Virus record (IMG/VR): IMGVR_UViG_3300005820_000004 | Span: 1 to 41,509 of that record | Length of the DNA: 41,509 bases | Direction: 5' to 3' (one strand) | Origin: a virus | In this document: positions 30,203-38,335 of the stretch, in pieces | Numbering within the stretch: the first letter of the stretch is position 1 | How the letters are laid out: each line of letters opens with the position of its first letter | Notes under the pieces: model-generated | Databases searched by the model: none | What the model was told of the DNA's origin: nothing | What the model saw: the letters and a program-made list of their open reading frames with translations, nothing else | Made by a program: the position numbers and the translations under genes

Positions 30203-30376
30203 TTATTTTTTCTTTTGGTGTTTGCTAAAACCTTCTGGCGGTAAACTATCATATGATTCAGTGATTATTTGTATCTTCTCCCCACACATGGGGCAGCCGT
30301 TATTAGTATCGTCTATCCATACATGGCCGCAGATACATTCAAACTCATATTGCTTTTTATACAATTTGATGTTCAT
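30203..30376 (-). CDS. 57-residue zinc-ribbon protein
   Basis: YEFECICGHVWIDDTNNGCP then MCGEKI: C-x-C and C-x-x-C knuckles, followed by a polar tail ending KHQKKK. The site AAAAGGA lies in a 12-nt sequence present twice in tandem (30380-30407). Role unknown. Confidence 0.6.
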   Translation of the reverse strand: MNIKLYKKQYEFECICGHVWIDDTNNGCPMCGEKIQIITESYDSLPPEGFSKHQKKK

Positions 30377-30399
30377 TTGCTATCCTTTTATAGCACCTT

Positions 30400-30483
30400 T
30401 TATAGCAGGGCTAAATAAGTTAAAACTGTCAATATCACGATACTATAATCAAATCCGATACTGTTGCATATTCTTTTAATCAT
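30400..30483 (-). CDS. 27-residue membrane peptide
   Basis: ATG 30483 lies 2 nt after the TGA stop of the preceding gene. A short basic start then one span (YSIVILTVLTYLALL). Too short to judge by coding bias; kept because of position and hydrophobic pattern. Confidence 0.35.
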   Translation of the reverse strand: MIKRICNSIGFDYSIVILTVLTYLALL

Positions 30484-30485
30484 AG

Positions 30486-30617
30486 TCAACTCTCTAATAG
30501 ATAACAACCTACATCTTGTTTATATTGCTCTATGCGTCTGTCAATGTATGTTCGTCTATCGATACTACGCCAGGCCAAAAGATACACTAAACAAATTGTC
30601 AATAGTGTTATAGCCAT
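30486..30617 (-). CDS. 43-residue membrane-anchored peptide
   Basis: N-terminal span (AITLLTICLVYLLAW) then a basic helical tail (SIDRRTYIDRRIEQYKQD). It is the first gene of the leftward operon, next to the promoter at 30624-30651; the start is only a few nucleotides past the expected transcript start, so the message may be nearly leaderless. Confidence 0.45.
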   Translation of the reverse strand: MAITLLTICLVYLLAWRSIDRRTYIDRRIEQYKQDVGCYLLES

Positions 30618-30623
30618 ACCTAA

Positions 30624-30651
30624 AGTGTAACACATTATCAGGGAAATGCAA
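30624..30651 (-). promoter_or_regulatory. First leftward early promoter candidate (TTGCAT-16-TACACT)
   Basis: TTGCAT (30646-30651), 16 nt, TACACT (30624-30629). Same spacing and flanks as 30166-30193. Confidence 0.5.
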
Positions 30652-30690
30652 ATAAAACCTTAAATTTATTTTTGCTTAACTTATTAGAAT

Positions 30691-30949
30691 GTTAAGTGGT
30701 TAGTAAACAACAAATGTGCATATAATAGGACAAGCAACAAGTGATATAAGTGATAGTATTGATATATTGTGAATGATTGATATAGTGTGAATAATTGATA
30801 TAAAATGGTGAGTCCACTTACAACCCACACAACCACTACAACCCCCCTAACCATTATAGATAGACCTTTATATATAGGACGTAAAGTTAAGTGATTATCT
30901 AACAACATTAGGTATATTTCATCTTGTTAAGTGATTATCAAACAAAGAT
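30691..30949 (+). repeat. Three iteron-like direct repeats
   Basis: Copies at 30691-30712, 30886-30907 and 30926-30947, consensus GTTAAGTGRTTAtcwAACAA. Copies two and three are 40 nt apart. Suggests a binding site for an initiator or regulator. Confidence 0.6.
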
Positions 30950-31425
30950 AGCCAAGCTACCACTTATACGGTTTGTATTGATTATAACGGCAGGGGAGGG
31001 GTAGGGAGATGTAAATAGAACAGGTAGGGGAGGTGTATAGACACCCAAAACCTACAACTATATTTTCCATATTTTGTATCCTATAATTACCTTGACATAA
31101 CCTATTAACGTCCGATTTCATAAATAGTTTATACAAATAAACCCTATAATATCACATATTTTTGTACCATAATCTGTAATAATATAGGACTTAATAAAAC
31201 TACCAAATTACAGCTATGCTATATTTCAGAATAATATAATTAATACTAAATTAAAATATACTTTACAATATACCTGTCTATAAAAAATTAGAAATATGGA
31301 CTACATTAGAGAGTTAGTTCTTAACAACATTATAAAATTTATTGAACATTTTTTACTACTTATATAATAAACACTTATGAGATTATAGTCCGACTTATTT
31401 TTATTTTATTACCCCCAATATCCCC

Positions 31426-31454
31426 AAAAACCCCCCCAAATCTGGGGTAAGTAC
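31426..31454 (+). repeat. 29-nt element, copy B (plus-strand leader)
   Basis: Perfect match in the same transcriptional sense to copy A at 23133-23161, 198 nt before the first head-operon start. Starts AAAAACCCCCCC and ends GGGGTAAGTAC. Confidence 0.85.
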
Positions 31455-31491
31455 GGGGGGACTATATTATTTTTAATATAACCTCAAAAGA

Positions 31492-31534
31492 TACGTGGCT
31501 AATCATAGCCGCCACGTAAATTGCTAAAGCAATT
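31492..31534 (+). other. Two adjacent hairpins in the head-operon leader
   Basis: TACGTGGC (31492-31499) pairs with GCCACGTA (31511-31518); AATTGC (31519-31524) pairs with GCAATT (31529-31534). No U-run follows. Possible operator or leader structure. Confidence 0.5.
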
Positions 31535-31651
31535 AATTAAATGAAATTAATAATATAATCTGTATCCCTAAGTGTCTTAATAAGCAGAGCTATATATGAC
31601 ACTAAATATAGTATGTTGTACCAATGTGGAATTCTATTTGGAGACAGAGAA

Positions 31652-31846
31652 ATGACAAAAAGAGAAAATAGAGAGCTGTTATTAAGTAATGCTGAATATA
31701 AGTTAAAAGAAACTATATCATATTTTGGATGTTTATATTCTGAGGACAATATAAGTAGAGCTACGTATGACTATTTGTATGAAAATGTATTATATGTATT
31801 AAATAACATTGTTCAGGATGAATTATACAAGGGTTTGGAAAAATAA
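31652..31846 (+). CDS. Hypothetical 64-residue protein, first gene of the packaging operon
   Basis: Start ATG 31652 after GGAG; a longer reading from 31613 lacks a site. Helical: KRENRELLLSNAEYKLKETI, then YDYLYENVLYVLNNIVQDEL. Its stop forms TAATG with the small-terminase start. Not recognised; position suggests a packaging accessory or regulator. Confidence 0.55.
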   Translation: MTKRENRELLLSNAEYKLKETISYFGCLYSEDNISRATYDYLYENVLYVLNNIVQDELYKGLEK

Positions 31847-32379
31847 TGGCAAGACCTAAAAAAGATACTTTAGCGGCTATGGCACTGGTTGCTAAAGACC
31901 TGCTTGAAAATAATCAAAATATCGCAGATATAGGGGTTATCATTGGTGCTCTTGGCGAAGATTCCTTGAAGTGGCTTAAAGACCTCAAGGTCGAATGTAC
32001 CACTGTCGATGAGTTTATTGAGATTGCTCGACAGCGTGCAGATATAGCTCTTATAACTGCGGCGGTTAAAACAGCTTTAGGCTATGATTATGAGGAGATA
32101 GATGAAAACTTTATAAAAATACCTGATGGTTATGATAGTGTTGGCCGTCCCAAAATGAGGAATGTTAGGAGTGGCAAAAAGGTTAAAACCAAAAGGGCAC
32201 TACCTAACGAAGCTTTACTGCGATTTCTCCTTAAGTGCCGCCTACCAGAGTATTTTCAGGAGACACAGAGAATTGAAATAAATAAAAAGACTATTGAAAT
32301 TAAAGAAATAGCCCAAAAAGAGATAGAGAGTTTCGCTGGAAAATTATTGGAAGCTATAGATGTCAAAACCCAAAGCTAA
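31846..32379 (+). CDS. terS: Terminase small subunit
   Basis: 177 residues: an N-terminal helical DNA-binding part (IADIGVIIGALGEDSLKWLK), the middle ALITAAVKTALGYDYEE, a positively charged strand region and PNEALLRFLLKCRLPEYFQE. This arrangement is common in phage TerS proteins, and it lies directly before the large subunit (20-nt overlap). It recognises the packaging site on phage DNA. Confidence 0.75.
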   Translation: MARPKKDTLAAMALVAKDLLENNQNIADIGVIIGALGEDSLKWLKDLKVECTTVDEFIEIARQRADIALITAAVKTALGYDYEEIDENFIKIPDGYDSVGRPKMRNVRSGKKVKTKRALPNEALLRFLLKCRLPEYFQETQRIEINKKTIEIKEIAQKEIESFAGKLLEAIDVKTQS

Positions 32380-33283
32380 GATATTTGATAGCCCAGAGGG
32401 GTTTTATAGGGAAATACCTACTCAAATACAGGAAAATATAAAGTTTAGGATTGAGTTGCATAAGTTACTTGCAACCGACAAAACCTTACAACAAGTATTC
32501 CTTGAGTTATGTAGAAGGTATTACCCTATCTTTTTTTCAAGTACGGCGTGGACTATAAATCCACAATTAATGCCCGGTGAAAGGAATCAGCCGTTTATAC
32601 TACGACCAGCACAGATACCCGCAGTTGAGCGGCTGAACTGGTGTATAGATAATAAACGGGATGCGGGTCTGAATAAGAGCAGAAAACAGGGGGCATCAGA
32701 GATTTGTTGTAAGTTGTTTGCTGCAAAAGCGTTATTAGAATTAGATTCACATTTTATTATCGGGTCAAGAAAGAAGGAATTGGTTGATAACTCAGGCGAC
32801 CCGACTACTTTATTTGCTAAGATAGATTCTGTGTTCAGTTGCTTACCATCCTGGTGGCTTGAATTAACAGGCTATGACCCTAAAAAGTGTCGAAAGGATA
32901 TGAATTTAGTTATTCCTGCTACTAATTCTTCATTCTCAGGTGATACTACAAATGAGAACTTTGCGGCAGGTAGTAGGGGAACAGCCCTTCTTTTGGATGA
33001 GTTTGGGAGACTTGATACTGCAACTGCAAAGTCTATTGAGGGTTCAATACATGATGTAGCTGACTGTGTTATATATTCGTCTACACATTGGTATGGTTTA
33101 AACCACCCCTTTAATCTTTGTTTAAATAAAGAAACAACGGAATTTATAGAGTTAATATGGTATGACTCGCCAGTAGAGGCTCCTGGCTTATATGAAACGA
33201 AAGACAGGGGGGAGATTACTTTAATTGATGTTGAATGGTGGAGACAGAACCACCCAGAGGTTTTAGAATACGTTATAAACTAA
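32360..33283 (+). CDS. terL: Terminase large subunit, ATPase half
   Basis: 307 residues carrying the packaging ATPase domain. The Walker-A-like loop is NKSRKQGAS (residues 105-113), the Walker B with catalytic Glu is ALLLDEFGR (D213, E214), followed by the coupling motif VIYSSTHW. The nuclease half is a separate gene beginning at the TAATG overlap (33281-33285). In related phages both halves form one polypeptide, so this is a split TerL or a frameshifted one. Confidence 0.85.
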   Translation: MSKPKAKIFDSPEGFYREIPTQIQENIKFRIELHKLLATDKTLQQVFLELCRRYYPIFFSSTAWTINPQLMPGERNQPFILRPAQIPAVERLNWCIDNKRDAGLNKSRKQGASEICCKLFAAKALLELDSHFIIGSRKKELVDNSGDPTTLFAKIDSVFSCLPSWWLELTGYDPKKCRKDMNLVIPATNSSFSGDTTNENFAAGSRGTALLLDEFGRLDTATAKSIEGSIHDVADCVIYSSTHWYGLNHPFNLCLNKETTEFIELIWYDSPVEAPGLYETKDRGEITLIDVEWWRQNHPEVLEYVIN

Positions 33284-34395
33284 TGAGTACTATACTTTAC
33301 AAAGACCAGAAATCAATTAAAGTTGATTATAAGGCTATGCCTGACCATTTAAAGAAGTTGATGGTAGCAGACGGTCTAAAGGGTTTACCTTCTCCATATC
33401 GTAGTCCCTGGTTAGATGAACAGGAAAGAAAAAGGCGGGGCAATAAAAGAGACTTTTTCTGTAATTGTCTGGCTGTAGCTTTAGGTTCAGCCGATACCCC
33501 TTTTGACCATACTGTTCTTGAGGAGATTAGAAAGAAGGACATCAGAGAGCCTGATTATAGGGGAGAGTTACTAATCTCACAGTATTCTAATGGTGTAATG
33601 AATACTGAGAATATACAATTTATTCCTGGAATAATGGGGAGATTCAAATGGTGGGGAAAACTACCTTTTGGAAGGCCGGAACAACGACATAATTATATTA
33701 TTGCAGTTGACCCATCATATGGGTTGGGTTCTGCTAATTCTGCTATAATGGTATATGATAGGAATACCTACGAACAAGTAGGGTCGTGGGCAGATGCTAA
33801 CACTAAGCCAGAAGAGTTGGCTGATATAGCCATAGGGATGGCATATTGGTGTGGTGGAATAAGGTCGTCCTATATTATTTGGGATACTGGTGGCGGTTGC
33901 GGCACTATGTTCACTAATCGTCTTGTATTTCACCGATACCCATATATTTATACTCAACGTAGAGAGGACTCTAAAACCCGTAAGCAGGTTCAGAAATGGG
34001 GTTGGATTGGACACGCTAAGGCCAAAGACGCTTTGTTAGGAGAACTTGCAATAGCATTAAGTGGTGGTCTTACTGAGGATATAGGTGAGTATAAATCAAT
34101 TATAATTCACGATAAAGACCTACTGGATGAGTTATTCGATTATGTATTTAGAGATAGTGGGGTTGGTGCAGTAGTTTCCAAGAAGGTTGATTTAAGCACT
34201 GGTGCTTTGGAGAGGCATGGTGACAGGGTTATAACTGCGGGACTGGCTGTATTAGCTTGTAGGGAACAGTTGGTAGGTAAGTGGGAAGAAGCAGAGACTC
34301 CACCAGTAAACTCCTTTCAAGCGAGATACAATAAAGTCAATGAAGAATTAAACAAAGAAAAGAGTGGGTTTGAGACTCGTAGATATTTATTTTGA
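33283..34395 (+). CDS. terL: Terminase large subunit, nuclease half
   Basis: 370 residues from ATG 33283, which overlaps the ATPase-half stop; an upstream ATG at 33235 gives a nonsense-like leader. YIIAVDPSYGLGSANS (D143) is the first acidic strand of the RNase H-like nuclease fold, with IIWDTGGGCG and GDRVITAGLAVLA supplying later acidic positions. It cuts DNA at the start and end of packaging. Its frame is -1 relative to the ATPase half, and I see no classical slippery heptamer in the overlap. Confidence 0.85.
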   Translation: MSTILYKDQKSIKVDYKAMPDHLKKLMVADGLKGLPSPYRSPWLDEQERKRRGNKRDFFCNCLAVALGSADTPFDHTVLEEIRKKDIREPDYRGELLISQYSNGVMNTENIQFIPGIMGRFKWWGKLPFGRPEQRHNYIIAVDPSYGLGSANSAIMVYDRNTYEQVGSWADANTKPEELADIAIGMAYWCGGIRSSYIIWDTGGGCGTMFTNRLVFHRYPYIYTQRREDSKTRKQVQKWGWIGHAKAKDALLGELAIALSGGLTEDIGEYKSIIIHDKDLLDELFDYVFRDSGVGAVVSKKVDLSTGALERHGDRVITAGLAVLACREQLVGKWEEAETPPVNSFQARYNKVNEELNKEKSGFETRRYLF

Positions 34396-34429
34396 TAGTT
34401 AAAATTTTTTTATCAAGAAAGTTTGATAA

Positions 34430-36208
34430 ATGCCTAAAAACACAAAAAGTTACTTATATAACAACCAAGGCGGCGAGGACAATAGGTTTGAGAAGCGGGT
34501 ACAACGTCTGACAAGAGCGTGGCAAAAGCGACAGGAAACTGCTTTGGAGAAGCGACAGAAGCTTCTTGCATTGTGGGCAAGTGGGTTTTTTGGTTCAAAT
34601 TACAGTCGTCAACATCTTATAAACCTTATCGACAGGGGAGTATTTACCATAGTCCCTTATCTTGTTGAGGGCAACCCAAAGGTTCTTGTTGATACAAAGA
34701 TAGCGAATTGTAGGCCTTGGGCTTTTACCACTCAGTTAGCATTAAACTTCATTCTTGATAAAATGAATTTTGCGGAGAGGACATTGATTCCTGCCGCTAT
34801 AAACTCTATGTTCGGTGCTGGAATTACCAGAACGTTTACCGAATATGACAGAGTTATAAATCTTGATGATAATGCTATAAAGTATGGTAATAATGTAGTA
34901 CGTGTTATTGATGATGCAGATTATATAGGAGACGTGGCGGCTAAGACAAGGGATGATTTTATTATCGAAGGGGATATTTATAAACTTCCTACAGAATATG
35001 CTAAAGACTTGTACTCTAAATATGCAGATGATATATCTTCTGATTGTAAATTAACTTCCGATTACCACCCTGAAAAGATTTCAAATGGTGAGTGGGATAT
35101 AAACAGACTATCTCTAAGAGAATATACATCTTTTATAGATTTATATTTATATGATGAGGGAATTACTATTACAATAATGCCATATGGTAAAGCAGCTAAG
35201 GTTCTTCATACTGTTGAGGAAGATGGCCCTGGTGGTTCTCCTTATGATTTCTTGGGGTACAAGTTCTTCCCAGGTACTACATATCCTATTCCCCCCGCGT
35301 GGGCGTGGCATGACTTAGATGTTACAATGAATATTATGGCTCAAACTGCAAGAGAACAAGCTGAAAGCCAAAAAGACTTATTATTTGTACCGCCAGGACA
35401 CACAGAGTTAGGAAAGAAAATAACAAGTGCTAAAAATCTTGATGTGATGGAGATGAGCACTGCTGGTGAAATAAAGAAAGAATCGTTGGGTGGTGTGAAT
35501 CCCGAAAATTATAATTGGATGAATTTTGCTGAACAAGCATTTACCAAAACAGGAGCTAACCCAGATGTTCTTGCAGGGCGTGGTGCTCAGGCCCCAACAC
35601 TCGGTCAGGAGCAAATGGTATTTCAAAACGCATCTCGTATTGTAAATAATATGCACACTCGCTTTCAAGGATTTATGACGAGCATTATAAATAAATTGGC
35701 ATACAAGGTATTGCAAGACCCTTCCGAGTATATACCTTTAATGCACCATATACCAGGTGTGGGGGAGTTACCGAAGGTATTTTCTTCTGCCGATAAAGTT
35801 GGGGATTTTTATGATTTTGTGTTTAAGATTACCCCGTACTCCACGCAGAGAACATCACCAGAAGTATTGGCTCAGAAACTTATGGGATTTATGACCCAAT
35901 GGGTATTACCAACGTATCAATTTGCTGCACAGCAGGGTGCAGAGCTTGATGTACCTACGGTTACGAGAATCCTTAGTGATTATATGGGATTTGAAAACTT
36001 TAATCAGTTTTATCGTACAGCAATACCACATGAGTTGGCAGGAATTGGCTATCAAATGCAGCCACTTGGACAGGAACAAAGACCTAAAGGGCCAAATGTG
36101 GGAAGTAAATCACCTGGTCAGCAAAATGATACATTCGGTGCGTCTGAACCATCGAGAACCGCTAATATGAACCAACAGCAACAACGAACTGGTGGGGGAA
36201 CAAAATGA
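34430..36208 (+). CDS. Portal protein
   Basis: 592 residues following the terminase: an N-terminal helix rich in Arg/Lys (KRVQRLTRAWQKRQE), NYSRQHLINLIDRGVFTIVPYL, a wing region, the crown-side helix MNIMAQTAREQAESQKDLLF and a Gln/Pro-rich C-terminal tail. Length and place fit a podovirus-like portal that forms the DNA channel at one capsid vertex. Its end overlaps the next gene by 4 nt. Confidence 0.82.
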   Translation: MPKNTKSYLYNNQGGEDNRFEKRVQRLTRAWQKRQETALEKRQKLLALWASGFFGSNYSRQHLINLIDRGVFTIVPYLVEGNPKVLVDTKIANCRPWAFTTQLALNFILDKMNFAERTLIPAAINSMFGAGITRTFTEYDRVINLDDNAIKYGNNVVRVIDDADYIGDVAAKTRDDFIIEGDIYKLPTEYAKDLYSKYADDISSDCKLTSDYHPEKISNGEWDINRLSLREYTSFIDLYLYDEGITITIMPYGKAAKVLHTVEEDGPGGSPYDFLGYKFFPGTTYPIPPAWAWHDLDVTMNIMAQTAREQAESQKDLLFVPPGHTELGKKITSAKNLDVMEMSTAGEIKKESLGGVNPENYNWMNFAEQAFTKTGANPDVLAGRGAQAPTLGQEQMVFQNASRIVNNMHTRFQGFMTSIINKLAYKVLQDPSEYIPLMHHIPGVGELPKVFSSADKVGDFYDFVFKITPYSTQRTSPEVLAQKLMGFMTQWVLPTYQFAAQQGAELDVPTVTRILSDYMGFENFNQFYRTAIPHELAGIGYQMQPLGQEQRPKGPNVGSKSPGQQNDTFGASEPSRTANMNQQQQRTGGGTK

Positions 36209-36888
36209 AAAAGATAGGTTTGTTTGAAATAGTAATAATATTGATTCTTGTTGGTTTACTTGCTTCATTTATACCTAATAACGTAATGCCAAAATTACCG
36301 TTAAGTAATGTAGTTCAAATTAAATGTGAAGTTGAATATGCTGCATACTATGATGAGTATTGTCGTCCTACCGGCAAGGAGGGAAGTGGGGTGTTTATTA
36401 GAGACAATCTAATCCTTACGGCGGGTCATATTGTAGATGGTATAGGTAGTGCTAAGATATTTACTATTGACGGTAAAGAGTATGAGGCAAAATCTTGGTA
36501 TTTAGAGACAGAGGCAGATATTGGATTTATTGAAGTTGACACTAACGATGTTGAAAGTAGACTGTTTTTTGATGATGCCAAACTTGGTGAAGGGGTTTGG
36601 GCTTATGGTAATCCCTTCGGGGTATTTCCAATACTAACTAAAGGTATTATATCAGCTATTAATGCCCATGATGGTTTTATGAATACTAAAAATATGGTTA
36701 TTACTGATACGGCAATTAATGGTGGAAACTCAGGTTGCCCTTTGTTTGATAAATGGGGAAATATTTTGGGTATATGTTCTTGGGGGTATAACTATTCGCA
36801 GGGTATGAGTTATTTTGTACGAGCAGAAGTTATCGAGTTATCGTTGGAAAAGTATGATGCTATAAAAGCATTGGAAGAGATTAAGTAA
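36205..36888 (+). CDS. Membrane-anchored trypsin-like serine protease (S1/DegP-type)
   Basis: 227 residues. A membrane span (residues 7-24, FEIVIILILVGLLASFI) is followed by a chymotrypsin-fold protease with the triad LTAGHIV (H75), ETEADIGFIE (D105) and NGGNSGCPLF (S176). There is no PDZ domain. It lies between portal and an SPFH gene. Phage head proteases are usually S14/S49/U9-type, so a DegP-type enzyme with a membrane anchor is unusual here. It could process head proteins or act on host membrane proteins. Confidence 0.85.
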   Translation: MKKIGLFEIVIILILVGLLASFIPNNVMPKLPLSNVVQIKCEVEYAAYYDEYCRPTGKEGSGVFIRDNLILTAGHIVDGIGSAKIFTIDGKEYEAKSWYLETEADIGFIEVDTNDVESRLFFDDAKLGEGVWAYGNPFGVFPILTKGIISAINAHDGFMNTKNMVITDTAINGGNSGCPLFDKWGNILGICSWGYNYSQGMSYFVRAEVIELSLEKYDAIKALEEIK

Positions 36889-37016
36889 TGCCAAAAGAGG
36901 AACATAGAAAACTAAAACGGTCGGCTAAAAAAGCAGGACTTACTGGCGAGCGTAAAGAAGCATATATTTATGGAACACTACATAAGATAAAACTTCGTAG
37001 AAAGAAAAAGTATTAA
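36888..37016 (+). CDS. 42-residue highly basic protein
   Basis: TAATG start after the protease gene and TAATG into the SPFH gene. Lys/Arg-rich (HRKLKRSAKKAGLTGERKEA, then TLHKIKLRRKKKY). May bind DNA or RNA inside the head. Similar tiny basic genes occur in other phage head clusters. Confidence 0.6.
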   Translation: MPKEEHRKLKRSAKKAGLTGERKEAYIYGTLHKIKLRRKKKY

Positions 37017-37543
37017 TGGAATGGTTAAAGGTAATATTTGATAGGCTATTATCTATCTTTCCCAGAATCCTTATTTTAACTTCTTATGAGGCGGCTATTA
37101 GAGTAACATTTGGGAAGTATTGTAAGTCAAAGCAAACTGGTTGGTACATATATTGGCCTTTAATTCAACGGGTAATTTGGTTGGAAATTCAAACACAGGT
37201 TGTTGATTTAAGAACTCAGTCAATTCGTACTAAAGATAATAAAGATATAATTATTAGTGGGGCAATTCAATATAGTATTAAAGACATAAAGAAAGCTATT
37301 GAGAATGTTCAAGATATTGATAAAGCTATTGAAACAATTTCTTTAGGAATAGTTTTTAATTTTGTACATAGTAAATCTCTAATTGAATGTCAAAATATTG
37401 ATACCCTTAAAGAGGAAATTCTTAAAGGATTAAAAGAGGCAGCTAAAGGATGGGGGCTTAAAATTGAAAAGATTTTTATAACAGACTTAGGAAAAGTACG
37501 AAATTTGAGGTTGCTAAGTAATAATTTAATAGGGGTAAAATAA
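37016..37543 (+). CDS. SPFH / Band-7 (stomatin-like) domain protein
   Basis: 175 residues. A short hydrophobic N-terminus (LLSIFPRILILTSYE) leads to an SPFH core: AAIRVTFGKYC, TGWYIYWPLIQ, VVDLRTQSIRTKDNKDIIIS, GAIQYSIKDIKKAIENVQD, then a helix and IEKIFITDLGKV. These match stomatin/prohibitin order. Cellular SPFH proteins assemble membrane cages and regulate membrane proteases; here the gene follows a membrane serine protease two genes upstream. A phage SPFH protein in a head operon is rare. Confidence 0.8.
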   Translation: MEWLKVIFDRLLSIFPRILILTSYEAAIRVTFGKYCKSKQTGWYIYWPLIQRVIWLEIQTQVVDLRTQSIRTKDNKDIIISGAIQYSIKDIKKAIENVQDIDKAIETISLGIVFNFVHSKSLIECQNIDTLKEEILKGLKEAAKGWGLKIEKIFITDLGKVRNLRLLSNNLIGVK

Positions 37544-37929
37544 TGGCAGCAGCATGTGATGTGAGTATAATTGCGGAAGTTAGTGGTTTGGGCGAAGGTT
37601 TAGTTTTTGCTGAAAAGTTTGCAGTAACAGGAACAGTTCTAAAAGCGGTTCTTAACCGGCAAATTCAGGCAGCCACCAATAATGCTGAGGCTTTGAACCT
37701 CTGTGGGATAAGTACAGTAGAGTTGGTTATTATAAAAGCAACATCTAATGACCTTCTTATTGATACAGATTGTGCTGATAATGCTTCATTTGCTAAAGAC
37801 CAATCTGTGCCCGAAGGAGAGTGTAGAATCCTGAAACCAGATAATGATGGTACAGATGGTATATTTATAAAGAACGAGGATGGTACTGAAGTGGTCACAG
37901 TAGATTATCTTATAGTGGGGTCAGCGTAA
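37543..37929 (+). CDS. Hypothetical beta-rich structural protein
   Basis: 128 residues: CDVSIIAEVSGLGEGLVFAE and repeated short strands, VELVIIKATSNDLLID, CRILKPDNDGTDGIF and TVDYLIVGSA at the end. No membrane span or catalytic motif. Likely a head or head-decoration protein from its position. Confidence 0.6.
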   Translation: MAAACDVSIIAEVSGLGEGLVFAEKFAVTGTVLKAVLNRQIQAATNNAEALNLCGISTVELVIIKATSNDLLIDTDCADNASFAKDQSVPEGECRILKPDNDGTDGIFIKNEDGTEVVTVDYLIVGSA

Positions 37930-38309
37930 TGGCAACTTATGTTGTAAGAACATATTGTTCTAAGTGTGATAAATATTTTATGCCTGTTGGTAGAGGGGCT
38001 TATGGTAATTGTAATATATGTGGAAACGCTTTAATTGGAAAGTGTGTCGAGAGATATTCTGTTCAAGACCCAGGTTCAAGAGGTGAAGTAGTTAATATTA
38101 CTTATGGGGAAAACCCCAGATATTCAGCAACATTAGGGGTTTCGGAGACACAGATTGAGGAGGCTAAGCGACTTCACCCAGGCGTAGAATGGAAAAAATT
38201 TGGACACAGTTACCGCCCACTGATAAAAAATAGACCAGAAAAATTAAAGATGATGAAGCAGGCGAACTTCGCCGAGTTTTCTCCCAAAGATTTCAAGGGG
38301 CGAAATTAA
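37929..38309 (+). CDS. 126-residue zinc-ribbon head-operon protein
   Basis: N-terminal ribbon CSKCDKYF...CNICGNAL, then NPRYSATLGVSETQIEEAKR, LHPGVEW and RPLIKNRPEKLKMMKQ, a C-terminal block common to phage proteins placed near the capsid gene. Function unknown. Confidence 0.65.
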   Translation: MATYVVRTYCSKCDKYFMPVGRGAYGNCNICGNALIGKCVERYSVQDPGSRGEVVNITYGENPRYSATLGVSETQIEEAKRLHPGVEWKKFGHSYRPLIKNRPEKLKMMKQANFAEFSPKDFKGRN

Positions 38310-38335
38310 ATAAAATTTTTTAAGGGGACAGTTAG

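Larger units (their letters stand above)
30652..31651. other. 1-kb non-coding region between divergent operons; candidate origin/control region
   Basis: I find no convincing gene here. It holds three 20-24 nt direct repeats (30691-, 30886-, 30926-), a stretch of short tandem TTGATATA/GTGAAT repeats (about 30737-30802), a G-rich run GGCAGGGGAGGGGTAGGGAG (30989-31008), very AT-rich DNA (31080-31400), the 29-nt element (31426-31454), two hairpins (31492-31534) and an AGTGTC/GACACT inverted repeat (31571-31603). Repeats, AT-rich DNA and divergent transcription are typical of a phage origin or switch region, but none of these is proof. Confidence 0.55.

Noticed and set aside
30684-30908. 74-residue hydrophobic reading frame on the minus strand
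   Set aside because: It is produced by the short repeats, has no ribosome-binding site and low-complexity content (repeated LYQ/TIYQ).
33235-33283. Programmed -1 frameshift joining the terminase halves
   Set aside because: No slippery heptamer in the overlap; the TAATG stop-start explains expression better.
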